From NCBI RefSeq assembly GCF_022343685.1, contig NZ_CP092123.1, forward strand, positions 620,001-684,000: 64,000 bases of DNA, written 5' to 3'. The number at the start of each line of letters is the position of its first letter. Position 1 is the stretch's first letter. Of the stretch, positions 38,668 to 47,631 are shown in pieces. The position numbers and the translations under genes were made by a program. The notes beneath the pieces were generated by a model. The model had not been told where the DNA came from and did not search any database. It saw nothing but the letters and a program-made list of their open reading frames with translations. Origin of the DNA: Marinobacterium sediminicola (GTDB taxonomy: Bacteria > Pseudomonadota > Gammaproteobacteria > Pseudomonadales > Balneatricaceae).

Positions 38668-41600
38668 TCGCCTGGTTTGCCCGTAACCATGTGGCCGCCA
38701 ATCTGTTGATGGTCACGATTCTGTTTACCGGCCTGATGTCCCTCAAGATCAATATCCCGCTGGAGATCTTTCCCAGCTTCGAGTCCGACACCATCAGTGT
38801 GCAGATCAGCCTGCGGGGCGCCACACCCGAAGATGCCGAGTTGAGTCTTGCCACCCGCGTCGAGGAAGCCGTCAGCGATCTGGAAGGTGTTGAGGAGCTG
38901 CGCAGCCGTTCGGTTGAAGGCGGCACCACGGTCACCATCGAGGTGGAGAAGGGCTATGACGCCCGCGAGTTGCTGGCCGACGTCAAATCCCGGGTGGACG
39001 AGATTGGCACCTTCCCGGCCGAGGCGGAGGAGCCGGTGATTGCACTGGCGACGTTCAAGCGGGATGTGATCACGGTAGCCATTTCCGGTGATTTGTCCGA
39101 GCGCGAGTTGCGCAGCTACGCCGAGCAGGTACGGGATGATCTGCTTCAGCTGGACGGCGTCACTCAGGTGGAGCTGGATGGGGTTCGCAATTACGAGATC
39201 GCCATCGAGATCGCTCAGGATCGGTTGCGTGACTATGACCTGACGCTGGCGGATGTGGCCGATCGCATCGCTGCCAGCTCTTTGGACCTGTCTGCCGGCA
39301 ACATTCGCACCGATGGCGGTGATATCCTCATCCGCTCCAAGGGGCAGGCCTACAGCCGCGACGAGTTCGAGCCGCTGGTGATCAAGACCCATCCCGATGG
39401 CAGTCTGCTGCGTTTGGGGGATCTGGCCCAGGTAACCGACGGCTTCGAGGAAAGTGCGCTGCGCACCCGTTTTAACGGCATGCCGGCGGCGATGATCGAG
39501 GTGTACCGGGTGGGTGACCAGAGCGCTATTGCGGTAGCGGATGCGATCAAGGATTACATCGCTCGGCAGCAGCCGCAGTTGCCGGAAGGTCTGAGCCTGA
39601 GTTACTGGGACGATGATTCCGAAATCGTCAAAAGCCGAATCAACACCCTGCTGACCAATGCGGTGCAGGGCGGTGTGCTGGTGCTCTTGTTGCTGACCCT
39701 GTTCCTGCGGCCTTCGATCGCCTTCTGGGTGTTTATCGGTATCCCGGTCAGTTTCATGGGGGCGTTCCTGGTGATGCCGGTGTTCGGTGTCACGCTGAAC
39801 ATCCTGTCGCTGTTCGGTTTCATTCTGGTGTTGGGTATCGTCGTTGATGATGCCATTGTCACCGGCGAGAATATCTACAGCCACCTGCGGGGGGCCGAAT
39901 CCGGGCTGCAGGCGTCAATCCGCGGAACCCAGGAAGTGGCGGTCCCCGTGACCTTCGGCGTGCTGACGACAGTAGCGGCCTTTCTACCGATTGGCTTTAT
40001 TGAAGGCCAACGTGGCGCGCTCTTTGCGCAGATTCCGGTTGTCGTCATACCGGTACTGTTGTTCTCGCTGATCGAGTCCAAGTTCGTGTTGCCGGCCCAT
40101 CTCAAGCATCTCAAGCTGCGTCACGAAAACGTGGAGCAACAGGGGCGTCTGGCCAGACTGCAGCAGAGTTTTGCCGACGGCTTCGAAAGTATGATCCTGC
40201 GCTATTACAGGCCGTTGCTGGAAACGGCCTTGCGGCACCGGCTGACCACACTGGCACTCTTCAGTGGCGTGTTTATTCTGATTCTGGCGATGATTCTGAG
40301 TGGCTGGACCCGGTTTGTGTTCTTCCCCCGGGTGCAGAGCGATACCGCTCGGGCTTCACTGACCATGCCCAGTGGTACCCCGTTTGAGGTCACTGACCGT
40401 TATATCGTTCGCATGGTGGACGCAGCCCGAGAACTGCAGGAGCAGTACCGTGACCCGGTGACCGGCGAGAGTGCCATTCTCAATATCTATTCTACTTCCG
40501 GTACCGGCGGCAGCACCGAAGAAGGACGGGTGCGTTTTGAGCTGCTGCCTTCAGAGCAGCGTGACGAGAGTATCAGCACGCGCAGGATCGTGCAGGAATG
40601 GCGTGAGCTTATCGGTCCCATTCCCGGAGCCGAGACTCTGACGTTCAGGGCCGAGATAGGCCGAGCCAGTGATCCTGTCGATATCCAGCTGCGCTCCAGC
40701 CGGGTGTCGGACCTGGAAGCCATGGCCGCCGAGGTCAAGGCACGACTGAAGACCTATCCGACTCTGTTCGATATCACGGACAACCTGTCCGATGGCAAGG
40801 AAGAGCTGCAGCTGGAGTTGACCGAGCAGGCGCATCTGCTCGGGTTGACCCGCAGCGACATCATCCGTCAGGTGCGGCAGAAATTCTTCGGCATAGAAGT
40901 GCAGCGTGTACAGCGAGGGCGGGATGATGTGCGGGTCATGGTGCGTTTGCCGCTGGCTGAGCGTCAGGCGATTTCGGGGCTGAGGGAGGTGCTGATCAGT
41001 ACCGCCCAGGGGCAGGTGCCGCTGGATGCGGTCGCGCGCCTGGTGCCGGGGCAGAGCCCTGCAGCGATCTATCGTGTTGACCAGCAGCGTACGGTCAGCG
41101 TGGTCGCCGACATGGATAAGCTGAATACCAATACCACGGTGCTGAATCGTGACCTGGAGCAGTTCCTGTCCGAGCTCGTACGTCAGTACCCCGGGGCGTC
41201 CTTCAGCCTTGAAGGGGAGGCGCGTGAGCAGCGCGAGTCTTTCTCTTCCATGGCAATCGGCCTGGGGTTTGTATTCTTCGTGATCTACAGCCTGCTGGCG
41301 ATACCGTTCCGTTCCTATCTGCAGCCGCTGATCGTGATGTCGGTGATTCCCTTCGGGGCGATTGGTGCCATCATCGGCCACTGGATCATGGGGATGGACC
41401 TGACCATCATGAGCCTGCTCGGACTGATGGCGTTGATCGGTGTGGTCGTCAACGACAGCCTGGTGCTGGTGGACTTCACCAACAAGCGGCGGAAAGAACT
41501 TCAGGATGCGGGTGAACACTCACATTTCGAGGCGACGCGTCAGGCCGTACTGGTGTCGGGCGTTGCACGTTTCCGTCCGGTGATGCTGACTTCGCTGACC

Positions 41601-41822
41601 ACTTTCATCGGCCTGATGCCGCTGCTGTTCGAAAAGGCGGTACAGGCACAGTTCCTGATCCCGATGGCCGTTTCACTCGGCTTCGGCATCATCTTCGCAA
41701 CACTGGTGACGCTGATTATGGTACCAGTCAACTTCATGCTGCTGGAGGACCTGCGGCGACTTGGTCACCGTCTGTCCCGCAAAAAAGACCCGGGTCAGAC
41801 CGGGTCAGCCAATGCTCTTTGA
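38664..41822 (+). CDS. RND-family efflux permease (system 2)
   Basis: 1052 residues with the twelve-helix RND layout. TM1 NHVAANLLMVTILFTGLM, TM4 proton-relay pair in LGIVVDDAIVTGENIYSH, second half LMALIGVVVNDSLVLVDFTNKRR. It would pump hydrophobic or amphiphilic compounds out through the operon's own adaptor and channel. The 3' end of the gene contains a hairpin (41787-41806) that works as a terminator for the convergent DUF2339 gene, so the coding sequence carries a second function there. Substrate unknown. Confidence 0.94.
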   Translation: MIAWFARNHVAANLLMVTILFTGLMSLKINIPLEIFPSFESDTISVQISLRGATPEDAELSLATRVEEAVSDLEGVEELRSRSVEGGTTVTIEVEKGYDARELLADVKSRVDEIGTFPAEAEEPVIALATFKRDVITVAISGDLSERELRSYAEQVRDDLLQLDGVTQVELDGVRNYEIAIEIAQDRLRDYDLTLADVADRIAASSLDLSAGNIRTDGGDILIRSKGQAYSRDEFEPLVIKTHPDGSLLRLGDLAQVTDGFEESALRTRFNGMPAAMIEVYRVGDQSAIAVADAIKDYIARQQPQLPEGLSLSYWDDDSEIVKSRINTLLTNAVQGGVLVLLLLTLFLRPSIAFWVFIGIPVSFMGAFLVMPVFGVTLNILSLFGFILVLGIVVDDAIVTGENIYSHLRGAESGLQASIRGTQEVAVPVTFGVLTTVAAFLPIGFIEGQRGALFAQIPVVVIPVLLFSLIESKFVLPAHLKHLKLRHENVEQQGRLARLQQSFADGFESMILRYYRPLLETALRHRLTTLALFSGVFILILAMILSGWTRFVFFPRVQSDTARASLTMPSGTPFEVTDRYIVRMVDAARELQEQYRDPVTGESAILNIYSTSGTGGSTEEGRVRFELLPSEQRDESISTRRIVQEWRELIGPIPGAETLTFRAEIGRASDPVDIQLRSSRVSDLEAMAAEVKARLKTYPTLFDITDNLSDGKEELQLELTEQAHLLGLTRSDIIRQVRQKFFGIEVQRVQRGRDDVRVMVRLPLAERQAISGLREVLISTAQGQVPLDAVARLVPGQSPAAIYRVDQQRTVSVVADMDKLNTNTTVLNRDLEQFLSELVRQYPGASFSLEGEAREQRESFSSMAIGLGFVFFVIYSLLAIPFRSYLQPLIVMSVIPFGAIGAIIGHWIMGMDLTIMSLLGLMALIGVVVNDSLVLVDFTNKRRKELQDAGEHSHFEATRQAVLVSGVARFRPVMLTSLTTFIGLMPLLFEKAVQAQFLIPMAVSLGFGIIFATLVTLIMVPVNFMLLEDLRRLGHRLSRKKDPGQTGSANAL
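41781..41806 (-). terminator. terminator of the DUF2339 gene, inside the RND coding sequence
   Basis: On the minus strand GACCCGG-TCTGAC-CCGGGTC is followed directly by TTTTTT. It lies 20 bases after the DUF2339 stop codon and within the last codons of the convergent RND gene (the KKDPG region). Confidence 0.85.
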
Positions 41823-41825
41823 GGT

Positions 41826-44549
41826 CTAATCGGCGTCCACCCCGGAGGCATCCGGGGGGACGCTGCTCTTCGGCGTCAGTCGCTGATGCAGCCAGGCCAG
41901 CGCCAGCAGTGCCAACCCCAGTCCCATGAAGGATGCCACCCGCCAGAGTCCAGTCAGGTCCGACATGTCGATCAGGAACAGCTTGGCGACCACCACCAGC
42001 AGCAGGGCCAGGCCTCCACGATACAACGAGGCTTTCTGCAGCCAGTTTCCGCCCAACAGGGCACCCGAAGCCATCAGCAGCCAGACTGCGGAATAGGTGT
42101 ACAGCTCACCGTCCGGGGTTGGATAGCTCAGGCTCAGTTTGCCCTGCCAGAGGTGGCGGATCTCCAGTGAAATGAACAGCAGCCAGTTCAACCCTGCGGC
42201 CATCGCAGAGTAGCGCCCAATGCGGCCGGGCAAGAGCCGCCAAAGTATCAGCATCAGCAGGCTTGGCAGGCCGTAGCTGATCAGCAGCAGGTTCCACAGC
42301 GGAGTCGGGCTGATCTCGGTACTGTGCCAAAGCGGGTTATACCAGAGTACGACCAAGAGCAGATGGTTACCGGCGGCTGCCAGCAGGTGCAGGGTTGCGA
42401 TCACCTGATAGAAGCGTTGCAGGTATTGGCTAAGTCTGGCGCGCCAGAGGTAGACGCAGCCGGCGGAGCCCCAGATCAGCGTGTTGAGGCTGGCTTCGAG
42501 AAAACTGTATTCATGGCGGAAGATATCGCCGTCATAGAGCCAATAACGTACCTCGGCCGCCAGTGTCAGTACCAGCAAGTGGGCGGCGGCGCCCTGAAGC
42601 CAGGCGGTCAGCTTGTGGTCGTGGCGCAGAATCCAGGCCCCGGCAAAGGCGCAGAGCGTCGAGCCGCCATAGGTCCACAGCGACCAGTGGGTACCGCTGT
42701 CGTAGGTCAGCAGCCAGGGGTTGAACGTCAGGCGGCAGATCACCACGGCAAGGAGCAGGCGAATCACCCAAGGCAGCAATCTCAGCTGATAGTGTCGTTG
42801 CAGCAGCGACAGGGTGATCAGTTGAACGGCAAAGGCCAGGGTCAGAGTGGCATCGACCAGCCAGATTACCGCGGCCAGCGACAGCCCCAGATGGGCACTG
42901 CTGATCAGCAATACCCTTACCAGGTCGCTGGTGGGGCGCTCCAGGGCCATCTTCGACAGCGTCAGATAAATCAACCCGAGAATGAGCGCTGCGCCTCCCC
43001 AGGCCCAGTCGGCAGTGAAGGCGGTGAAAAGGTAGTAGCCCAGTGCCAGCATCAGCAACGGCGTGAAACAGCCAAGGCCAACCCAGAACCCCGGGTATTC
43101 CACCCGTCGCTGCAGCAGCCAGGCTGAACCGGCGGTATAGAGGATCGTCAGCATCACAAAGCGGGAAACCAGTGCCGCCTGAGTGGCGGCGTCCGGTGCG
43201 GTGAACAGCAACTGATCGCCGAGATAGCTCAGCATCGGCATGACCACTGCCAGTGCGGTCGCCAGCAGCAACAGAACTGGCAGGGGATTCAGAATCGGGC
43301 GCCGACTGGCGGCGAGCAACAGCAGGGCTGGTAACAGCAGCAGGGTCGGATAACTGCTGCGGGAGACGGTTTCAGTGGCCAGCGTAATCCCCTGTGCCAG
43401 TACGATCAGCACCAGTGTCGGAAGGACCGGCCAGTAGCGGGTGCTGCGAACCTGTTTGAGTAACTGCAGCCAGTGACTGGCAGGCTCGTCGCGCCGCTGC
43501 AGCAGCCAGTCGTAACCGGGCACGGCCAGAAACAGGTAGGTCAGTGCCAGCAGATAGAGCGATCGGACACCGTCAGCCGGATGGCTGCCAAGACTTAGCA
43601 GCCACCAGCCCAAGCTGCCTGCGATGACCCCCAGCCAGAGCCAGCGTCTTTCAACGTAAGCCAGCAGCCAGAGCGAGAACAGGGTCAGGATGCCGATGTA
43701 GATCAGGGCCAGCTCGATCTGGCCTGAGCCGGTATTGACCAGAATGGGGACCAGATAACCTCCGAGCATGCCGAGCGCGGCCAGTACAGGGCCATGTCTC
43801 AACGCCAGTGCCTGGGTGGCGAAGGAGACCAGTGCCATGCCAGTAAAAATCAGCCCCGGCGAAATGTCGTTCAGTAACTTGAAGGCGGCAAAGAGTGCGG
43901 CATAAAGGATGATACTGGCGCCTCCGGCCAATGCCGCGAACACATCATGCTGGCCACGGCTGCGCCTGAGCCATTCGGCGGCCCCATGTAGCACCACGCC
44001 GGCAATCAGGGAAAGAATGACACGCGCTTCCGGCCCCAGCAGACCCTGCTCAATGGAGTAATGCACCATGAAAACGCCGGCCAGACCGACACAGATACCG
44101 CCCAGCCAGATCATCCAGTTGGCTCGGAGGTTGGCGGCAAGACGATCAAAAAAGCGGGGCGCTTCAGCCGTGATGGGAGGTGAGATGGAAATCGTTGGGG
44201 GCTGTTCGGCAGCGGGTGCTGGTTCCACACCCCAGGCAGCATCAGCGGCAGCATGCTGAGTGGCTTCTGTGGGCGTGGCGCTCTCCTGGCGTGTGGGGGG
44301 TGGCGCGGGTTCCGCTTCCGGTCGGGGGGGGGGAGCGGTGAGGTTTTCGGGTGGGCGGGCGGTTGCTACATCGGTGGTCCGTGGAGCCTCGCGCTGTTCC
44401 AGCTCCTGGACACGCTCCTGCAGCTGGGTAATGTGATCGCGCAGGTGACGGGTAACGACCCAGGCGCGAATGCCGAAACAGGCTCCGACCACTACAAACA
44501 GTGGGAGAGCCATCAAAAGCAGCCAGAGTTCATCCATCATCCACCTCAT
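41826..44549 (-). CDS. DUF2339 large polytopic membrane protein
   Basis: 907 residues. An N-terminal membrane helix (LLLMALPLFVVVGACFG) is followed by a short coiled coil (HITQLQERVQELEQRE), then a Pro/Ala-rich low-complexity linker (about 55-130) and more than twenty membrane helices to the C-terminus. NWMIWLGGICVGLAGVFMVHYSIEQGLLGPEARV is the DUF2339 signature. The function of this family is unknown; a transport or envelope role is often guessed but not shown. The start could also be an ATG three or four codons later, nearer a GAGGTGG. It is convergent with the RND operon, with a terminator shared with its coding region. Confidence 0.9.
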   Translation of the reverse strand: MRWMMDELWLLLMALPLFVVVGACFGIRAWVVTRHLRDHITQLQERVQELEQREAPRTTDVATARPPENLTAPPPRPEAEPAPPPTRQESATPTEATQHAAADAAWGVEPAPAAEQPPTISISPPITAEAPRFFDRLAANLRANWMIWLGGICVGLAGVFMVHYSIEQGLLGPEARVILSLIAGVVLHGAAEWLRRSRGQHDVFAALAGGASIILYAALFAAFKLLNDISPGLIFTGMALVSFATQALALRHGPVLAALGMLGGYLVPILVNTGSGQIELALIYIGILTLFSLWLLAYVERRWLWLGVIAGSLGWWLLSLGSHPADGVRSLYLLALTYLFLAVPGYDWLLQRRDEPASHWLQLLKQVRSTRYWPVLPTLVLIVLAQGITLATETVSRSSYPTLLLLPALLLLAASRRPILNPLPVLLLLATALAVVMPMLSYLGDQLLFTAPDAATQAALVSRFVMLTILYTAGSAWLLQRRVEYPGFWVGLGCFTPLLMLALGYYLFTAFTADWAWGGAALILGLIYLTLSKMALERPTSDLVRVLLISSAHLGLSLAAVIWLVDATLTLAFAVQLITLSLLQRHYQLRLLPWVIRLLLAVVICRLTFNPWLLTYDSGTHWSLWTYGGSTLCAFAGAWILRHDHKLTAWLQGAAAHLLVLTLAAEVRYWLYDGDIFRHEYSFLEASLNTLIWGSAGCVYLWRARLSQYLQRFYQVIATLHLLAAAGNHLLLVVLWYNPLWHSTEISPTPLWNLLLISYGLPSLLMLILWRLLPGRIGRYSAMAAGLNWLLFISLEIRHLWQGKLSLSYPTPDGELYTYSAVWLLMASGALLGGNWLQKASLYRGGLALLLVVVAKLFLIDMSDLTGLWRVASFMGLGLALLALAWLHQRLTPKSSVPPDASGVDAD

Positions 44550-44646
44550 CTATATCCATGTTGCCGCCTTCTGCCCTGACGAACAGATCGCTTTGACTAT
44601 AATGCAATTGGCTCCCGCGCAGAAAGACAAGAGCGGAAGGTGACGC

Positions 44647-45030
44647 ATGATTAACCCTGTATTGCCCCAAGTACTGAGCGAGCTTCGTCAGCACCCGGAA
44701 GGGGTCAGTGAGTATTACCTGATGCGGACACTGGACCGGCAGAATGCATTTGACGAGTTGGAAGCGGATGGACTGCTCGCCCTCTTTCGTAAGCATTTCA
44801 TCATCATGAATGCCCTTTACGATCTGCAGGATATTCTTTGGGAAGAAGAGGGGCGGGTGCTGAATATCTCGCCCATGCATATCGAGCTGCACAAGTCCCG
44901 TGGCAAGGATGATTGCATCGATCCCAACCCGTTGCTCAGCGAGTACTACCTCGATTGGCACAATTTTGAACACACTACTGCCGAGGATCTGGTGGCGTTG
45001 ATGGAAACTGTGACCGGCCCTCGTCACTGA
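44647..45030 (+). CDS. DNAJ-related N-terminal domain protein lacking a J domain
   Basis: 127 residues matching the N-terminal domain of the DnaJ-related protein at 35375: QHPEGVSEYYLMRTLDRQNAF, LFRKHFIIMNALYDLQ and SEYYLDWHNFEHTTAEDL align block by block, but the chain ends where the J domain would start. AAGGTGACGC precedes the ATG. Without HPD it cannot stimulate Hsp70; it might pair with or compete with the J-domain paralogue. It is divergent from the DUF2339 gene and convergent with the cytochrome genes. Confidence 0.85.
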   Translation: MINPVLPQVLSELRQHPEGVSEYYLMRTLDRQNAFDELEADGLLALFRKHFIIMNALYDLQDILWEEEGRVLNISPMHIELHKSRGKDDCIDPNPLLSEYYLDWHNFEHTTAEDLVALMETVTGPRH

Positions 45031-45037
45031 GGGCCGG
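45014..45037. other. nine-bp hairpin spanning a stop codon
   Basis: CCGGCCCTC and GAGGGCCGG pair perfectly around GTCACT, overlapping the stop of the DNAJ-related gene. There is no T-tract on either strand, so it is at best a weak, bidirectional terminator for the convergent genes on both sides. Confidence 0.45.
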
Positions 45038-45052
45038 GTACCAAATGAGAGA

Positions 45053-46372
45053 TCAATCCTCGATTTGACCACTCTCAATCCGTTTACGGTAGATTCCCTG
45101 CAGTTTGTAGAGATCCTGCTGGAGCTCAAAGAATCCATGCCAGTGGGCATAATCGGGGCCGGCCATCATGGCACCGTGGCGGGCTCTGCGTCCTTCATGG
45201 TGCCATAGATGGTAGAAGGTGATCTGGAACTCGTCGGTCCAGGGGTTATCCTTCAGCAAGCCCTTTTCCTTGAGCTCGTCACGCATTTTGCGCGCAGGAT
45301 CGTAGTACTCCACGTTATACAGCTGAACAGCCTTGTCACCCTGTTTGAAAAAACCTTCGGTATGCGACTTGCCATGACAGGCCTTGCAGACCGCTTTCAT
45401 CTCCTGTCGGCCCTGCTCGCCGTTGCCAAGCAGCGGACTCAGTACATCGGTGGAGTTGCGCACTTCAGAGCGTTCAGCCCAAAGGTTCCAGTACAAGCGC
45501 TGAGTGATGTTGTGAGTAGGGGCCAGATTGCCGACGCCGCTCATATGGCAGGTGGCACAGGTTGGGGCACGATAATCGCCGGGTTCCCAGCCGTCGGCGG
45601 GAGCGTTCCAGTTCCACTCATGGCCTTCGGCTGCAAACACCTGCCCGTGTTTGCTGTTTTCGAAGACTTCAATATCGGGGTGGTCCGGCCCCAGATGGCA
45701 GCTGGCACAGGCTTGAGGCTTGCGGGCTTCGGCAATGGAGAAGCGGTGGCGGGTATGGCAGGCACCGCAGTTACCGGTTGATCCGTCCGGATAGATATTA
45801 CCCATGCCCGAGTTGGGCCAGGTTGTGGGATCGGGGCGGCCGTCGTCCAGCAGCTTGATCTCCGTGCCGTGGCATTGCATGCAGCCGGTTTCGTCCGGTG
45901 CATTGCCCAGTTCAGGGTTATTGCGCCCTTCATGGAATTTCACCAGGGCGTGCAGGCTGTTCTTGGGAATGATCTGGCGGTAGGCACGGAAATGACCGCT
46001 GTGATTGAACTCCTGCTGCTCCTGCGCATGACAGCGGCCACAGGTGTCCGGGGAGACCAGGGGGGAAATATAGACATTTTCCAGTCCTTCCTGATTATGC
46101 AGCCGAGCATCGGGTTCGCCCTTGGCTGCCGCATGGCAGTCGTTGCAACCTACGCCGACATGGCTGTGTCGGCTGTTCTTCCAGTCTGCGACGACTCCCG
46201 GGTGTTCCTGTTGATGGCAGCTGACGCACTGGCGGTCAAGTTCGGAGAGGCTACGGCTGAATGCCAGTGATTTGATACTCGGATTGATCTCGGAACCTGT
46301 GGCGGCAGCCTGGGCCAGGACGCTCAGCGGCAGCAGTATGAGCAGCAAGAGTCGGCAGAAAAGCTGAACCAT
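45053..46372 (-). CDS. octaheme c-type cytochrome, hydroxylamine oxidoreductase (HAO) family
   Basis: 439 residues with a Sec signal peptide and eight CxxCH sites: CVSCH, CNDCH, CGRCH, CMQCH, CGACH, CASCH, CATCH, CKACH. The order and the C-terminal GPDYAHWHGFFELQQDLYKL fit the HAO family, whose members oxidise hydroxylamine, or in the epsilon-type reduce nitrite/hydroxylamine. AAGGAG precedes the ATG. It follows the NapC-type tetraheme gene by eleven bases, so electrons probably pass between the quinone pool and this periplasmic enzyme, as in the reductive haoC-hao pairs. Whether the protein cross-link Tyr of true HAO is present must be settled by alignment; the direction of catalysis is left open. 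Confidence 0.88.
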   Translation of the reverse strand: MVQLFCRLLLLILLPLSVLAQAAATGSEINPSIKSLAFSRSLSELDRQCVSCHQQEHPGVVADWKNSRHSHVGVGCNDCHAAAKGEPDARLHNQEGLENVYISPLVSPDTCGRCHAQEQQEFNHSGHFRAYRQIIPKNSLHALVKFHEGRNNPELGNAPDETGCMQCHGTEIKLLDDGRPDPTTWPNSGMGNIYPDGSTGNCGACHTRHRFSIAEARKPQACASCHLGPDHPDIEVFENSKHGQVFAAEGHEWNWNAPADGWEPGDYRAPTCATCHMSGVGNLAPTHNITQRLYWNLWAERSEVRNSTDVLSPLLGNGEQGRQEMKAVCKACHGKSHTEGFFKQGDKAVQLYNVEYYDPARKMRDELKEKGLLKDNPWTDEFQITFYHLWHHEGRRARHGAMMAGPDYAHWHGFFELQQDLYKLQGIYRKRIESGQIED

Positions 46373-46383
46373 GATCGATCTCC

Positions 46384-46923
46384 TTATTCGGTGATGGCCG
46401 CCGTTGGCGGAGGGGGCAGTTCGCGGCTCAGATCGGCATGACCGACACTATGGCAGTCGATACAGCTATCCTTGATGGTGCCGAGAAAATAGGGTTTATG
46501 TGCCACAAATTGTGCAGGGTCCAGCCCGGAGCCGGATTGCAGGTTGTTGTGGCACTTGATGCAACCGGAATCATAAACATAGGTGTTGGCCCGGGCGCGC
46601 TTGGCGTGCCAGTCCACATCCTCGGCTCCGAGAACGAACTCTTTCCAGATATCCCAGGCGCCGCTGCGGGCCTTGACCCACAGGTAATTGATCGTGCTGT
46701 CATGCGGCAGATGGCAGTCGGTACACAGGGCCTGAATGCCCGTCGTGGAGTTGCCACCATGAGTGTCCCGCAAAAAAGAGGCCTGCATTGGCTTCATGCT
46801 GTGGCAACTGCCACAGAAGGCTTGAGTCGAAGTCAGGTGCAGAGTGTGATCGGTCAGGCCCCAGCTGCTGATAACGCCAATGCCGAGAAAAGCCAGTACC
46901 AGCAGCGTCTTGATCCAGAACAT
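46384..46923 (-). CDS. NapC/NrfH-type membrane-anchored tetraheme cytochrome
   Basis: The ATG at 46923 (MFWIKTLLVLAF) is preferred because AAGGAT lies eight bases upstream; an ATG at 46929 is possible. About 179 residues: one N-terminal membrane helix, then a periplasmic domain with four CxxCH sites (CGSCH, CTDCH, CIKCH, CIDCH). CGSCHSMKPM matches NapC/NrfH quinol dehydrogenases, in which the first heme lies near the quinol site. The C-terminus is Pro-rich. It is the first gene of the cytochrome pair and is the likely electron link between menaquinol/ubiquinol and the octaheme protein. Confidence 0.9.
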   Translation of the reverse strand: MFWIKTLLVLAFLGIGVISSWGLTDHTLHLTSTQAFCGSCHSMKPMQASFLRDTHGGNSTTGIQALCTDCHLPHDSTINYLWVKARSGAWDIWKEFVLGAEDVDWHAKRARANTYVYDSGCIKCHNNLQSGSGLDPAQFVAHKPYFLGTIKDSCIDCHSVGHADLSRELPPPPTAAITE

Positions 46924-47063
46924 GGCCATATATCCTTATGTGACGCTAATTTTAAGTATGCCACTCAGCTTAGAACAGCATGGCTTTTTTTCCAGTGAAC
47001 CGGCTTGCCAAAGGCCGGTATGGCGGTCAGACTTTGGAAAAACAATCACGGAGGATGTTTTGT

Positions 47064-47624
47064 ATGACAGGGATGAAGAGAGGGTTGCTGGCCTTGCTGA
47101 TGATGTTTGCAGGCACGGTCGCGTGGGCGATTGAACGTGACGGCTTCCTGCAACACCAGTATCGCACCCAGTGTCTGGCCTTTGCCGAGGATCCGGAGAG
47201 CTTTCGGCAGCGCCTTGAAAACGGAGCGCTGCCTCAGTTGCCCTCCGCCCTCGTGCGTCAACTGCTGATGGGCAACGACAGCGTTCAGGGCTGGGCTCTG
47301 GCCTATCAGGGAAGACGCGAATATGTTCTGGTGCTGGCCGAAGATGAAAACAGTTGCGCCATTGTCGCCCGGTATGCGGATGTGAATTACACGCTGAGCT
47401 GGTTTGAGCAGCTGATGCTTAACCCCCCAGAGGGCTATGATCCTGAGCGGCTGCAGACTGCTGAAGCTGAAGGACATTTCGCCGGGAATGCCCAGATCAA
47501 TCGCTGGGCCTGGAATGGGTCTGATCGTGTTTTGACTCACAGTCTTATGGTTTCCGAGCAACAAGATGCACAGATACAGGCAATCCTGTCGCTGACACTG
47601 ACAATGAAACAGAACGAAGAGTAA
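47064..47624 (+). CDS. secreted hypothetical protein, tandem paralogue A
   Basis: The ATG at 47064 has GGAGG nine bases upstream; longer versions from 46980 lack one. The 186-residue product has a signal peptide (LLALLMMFAGTVAWA) and a mature domain with Cys in YRTQCLAF, LPQLPSALVRQLLMG, YVLVLAEDENSCAIVARYADVNYTLSWF and a C-terminal QIQAILSLTLTM. These blocks align with the next gene, which is seven bases downstream. I do not recognise a named family with certainty; the pattern resembles small periplasmic proteins of unknown function in pseudomonads. It is divergent from the cytochrome pair. Confidence 0.8.
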   Translation: MTGMKRGLLALLMMFAGTVAWAIERDGFLQHQYRTQCLAFAEDPESFRQRLENGALPQLPSALVRQLLMGNDSVQGWALAYQGRREYVLVLAEDENSCAIVARYADVNYTLSWFEQLMLNPPEGYDPERLQTAEAEGHFAGNAQINRWAWNGSDRVLTHSLMVSEQQDAQIQAILSLTLTMKQNEE

Positions 47625-47631
47625 TCCCTGC

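Noticed and set aside
38649-39884. 411-codon minus-strand frame opposite the second RND gene
   Set aside because: Antisense shadow of the RND permease with His/Gln/Asp-rich composition typical of reversed membrane-protein code.
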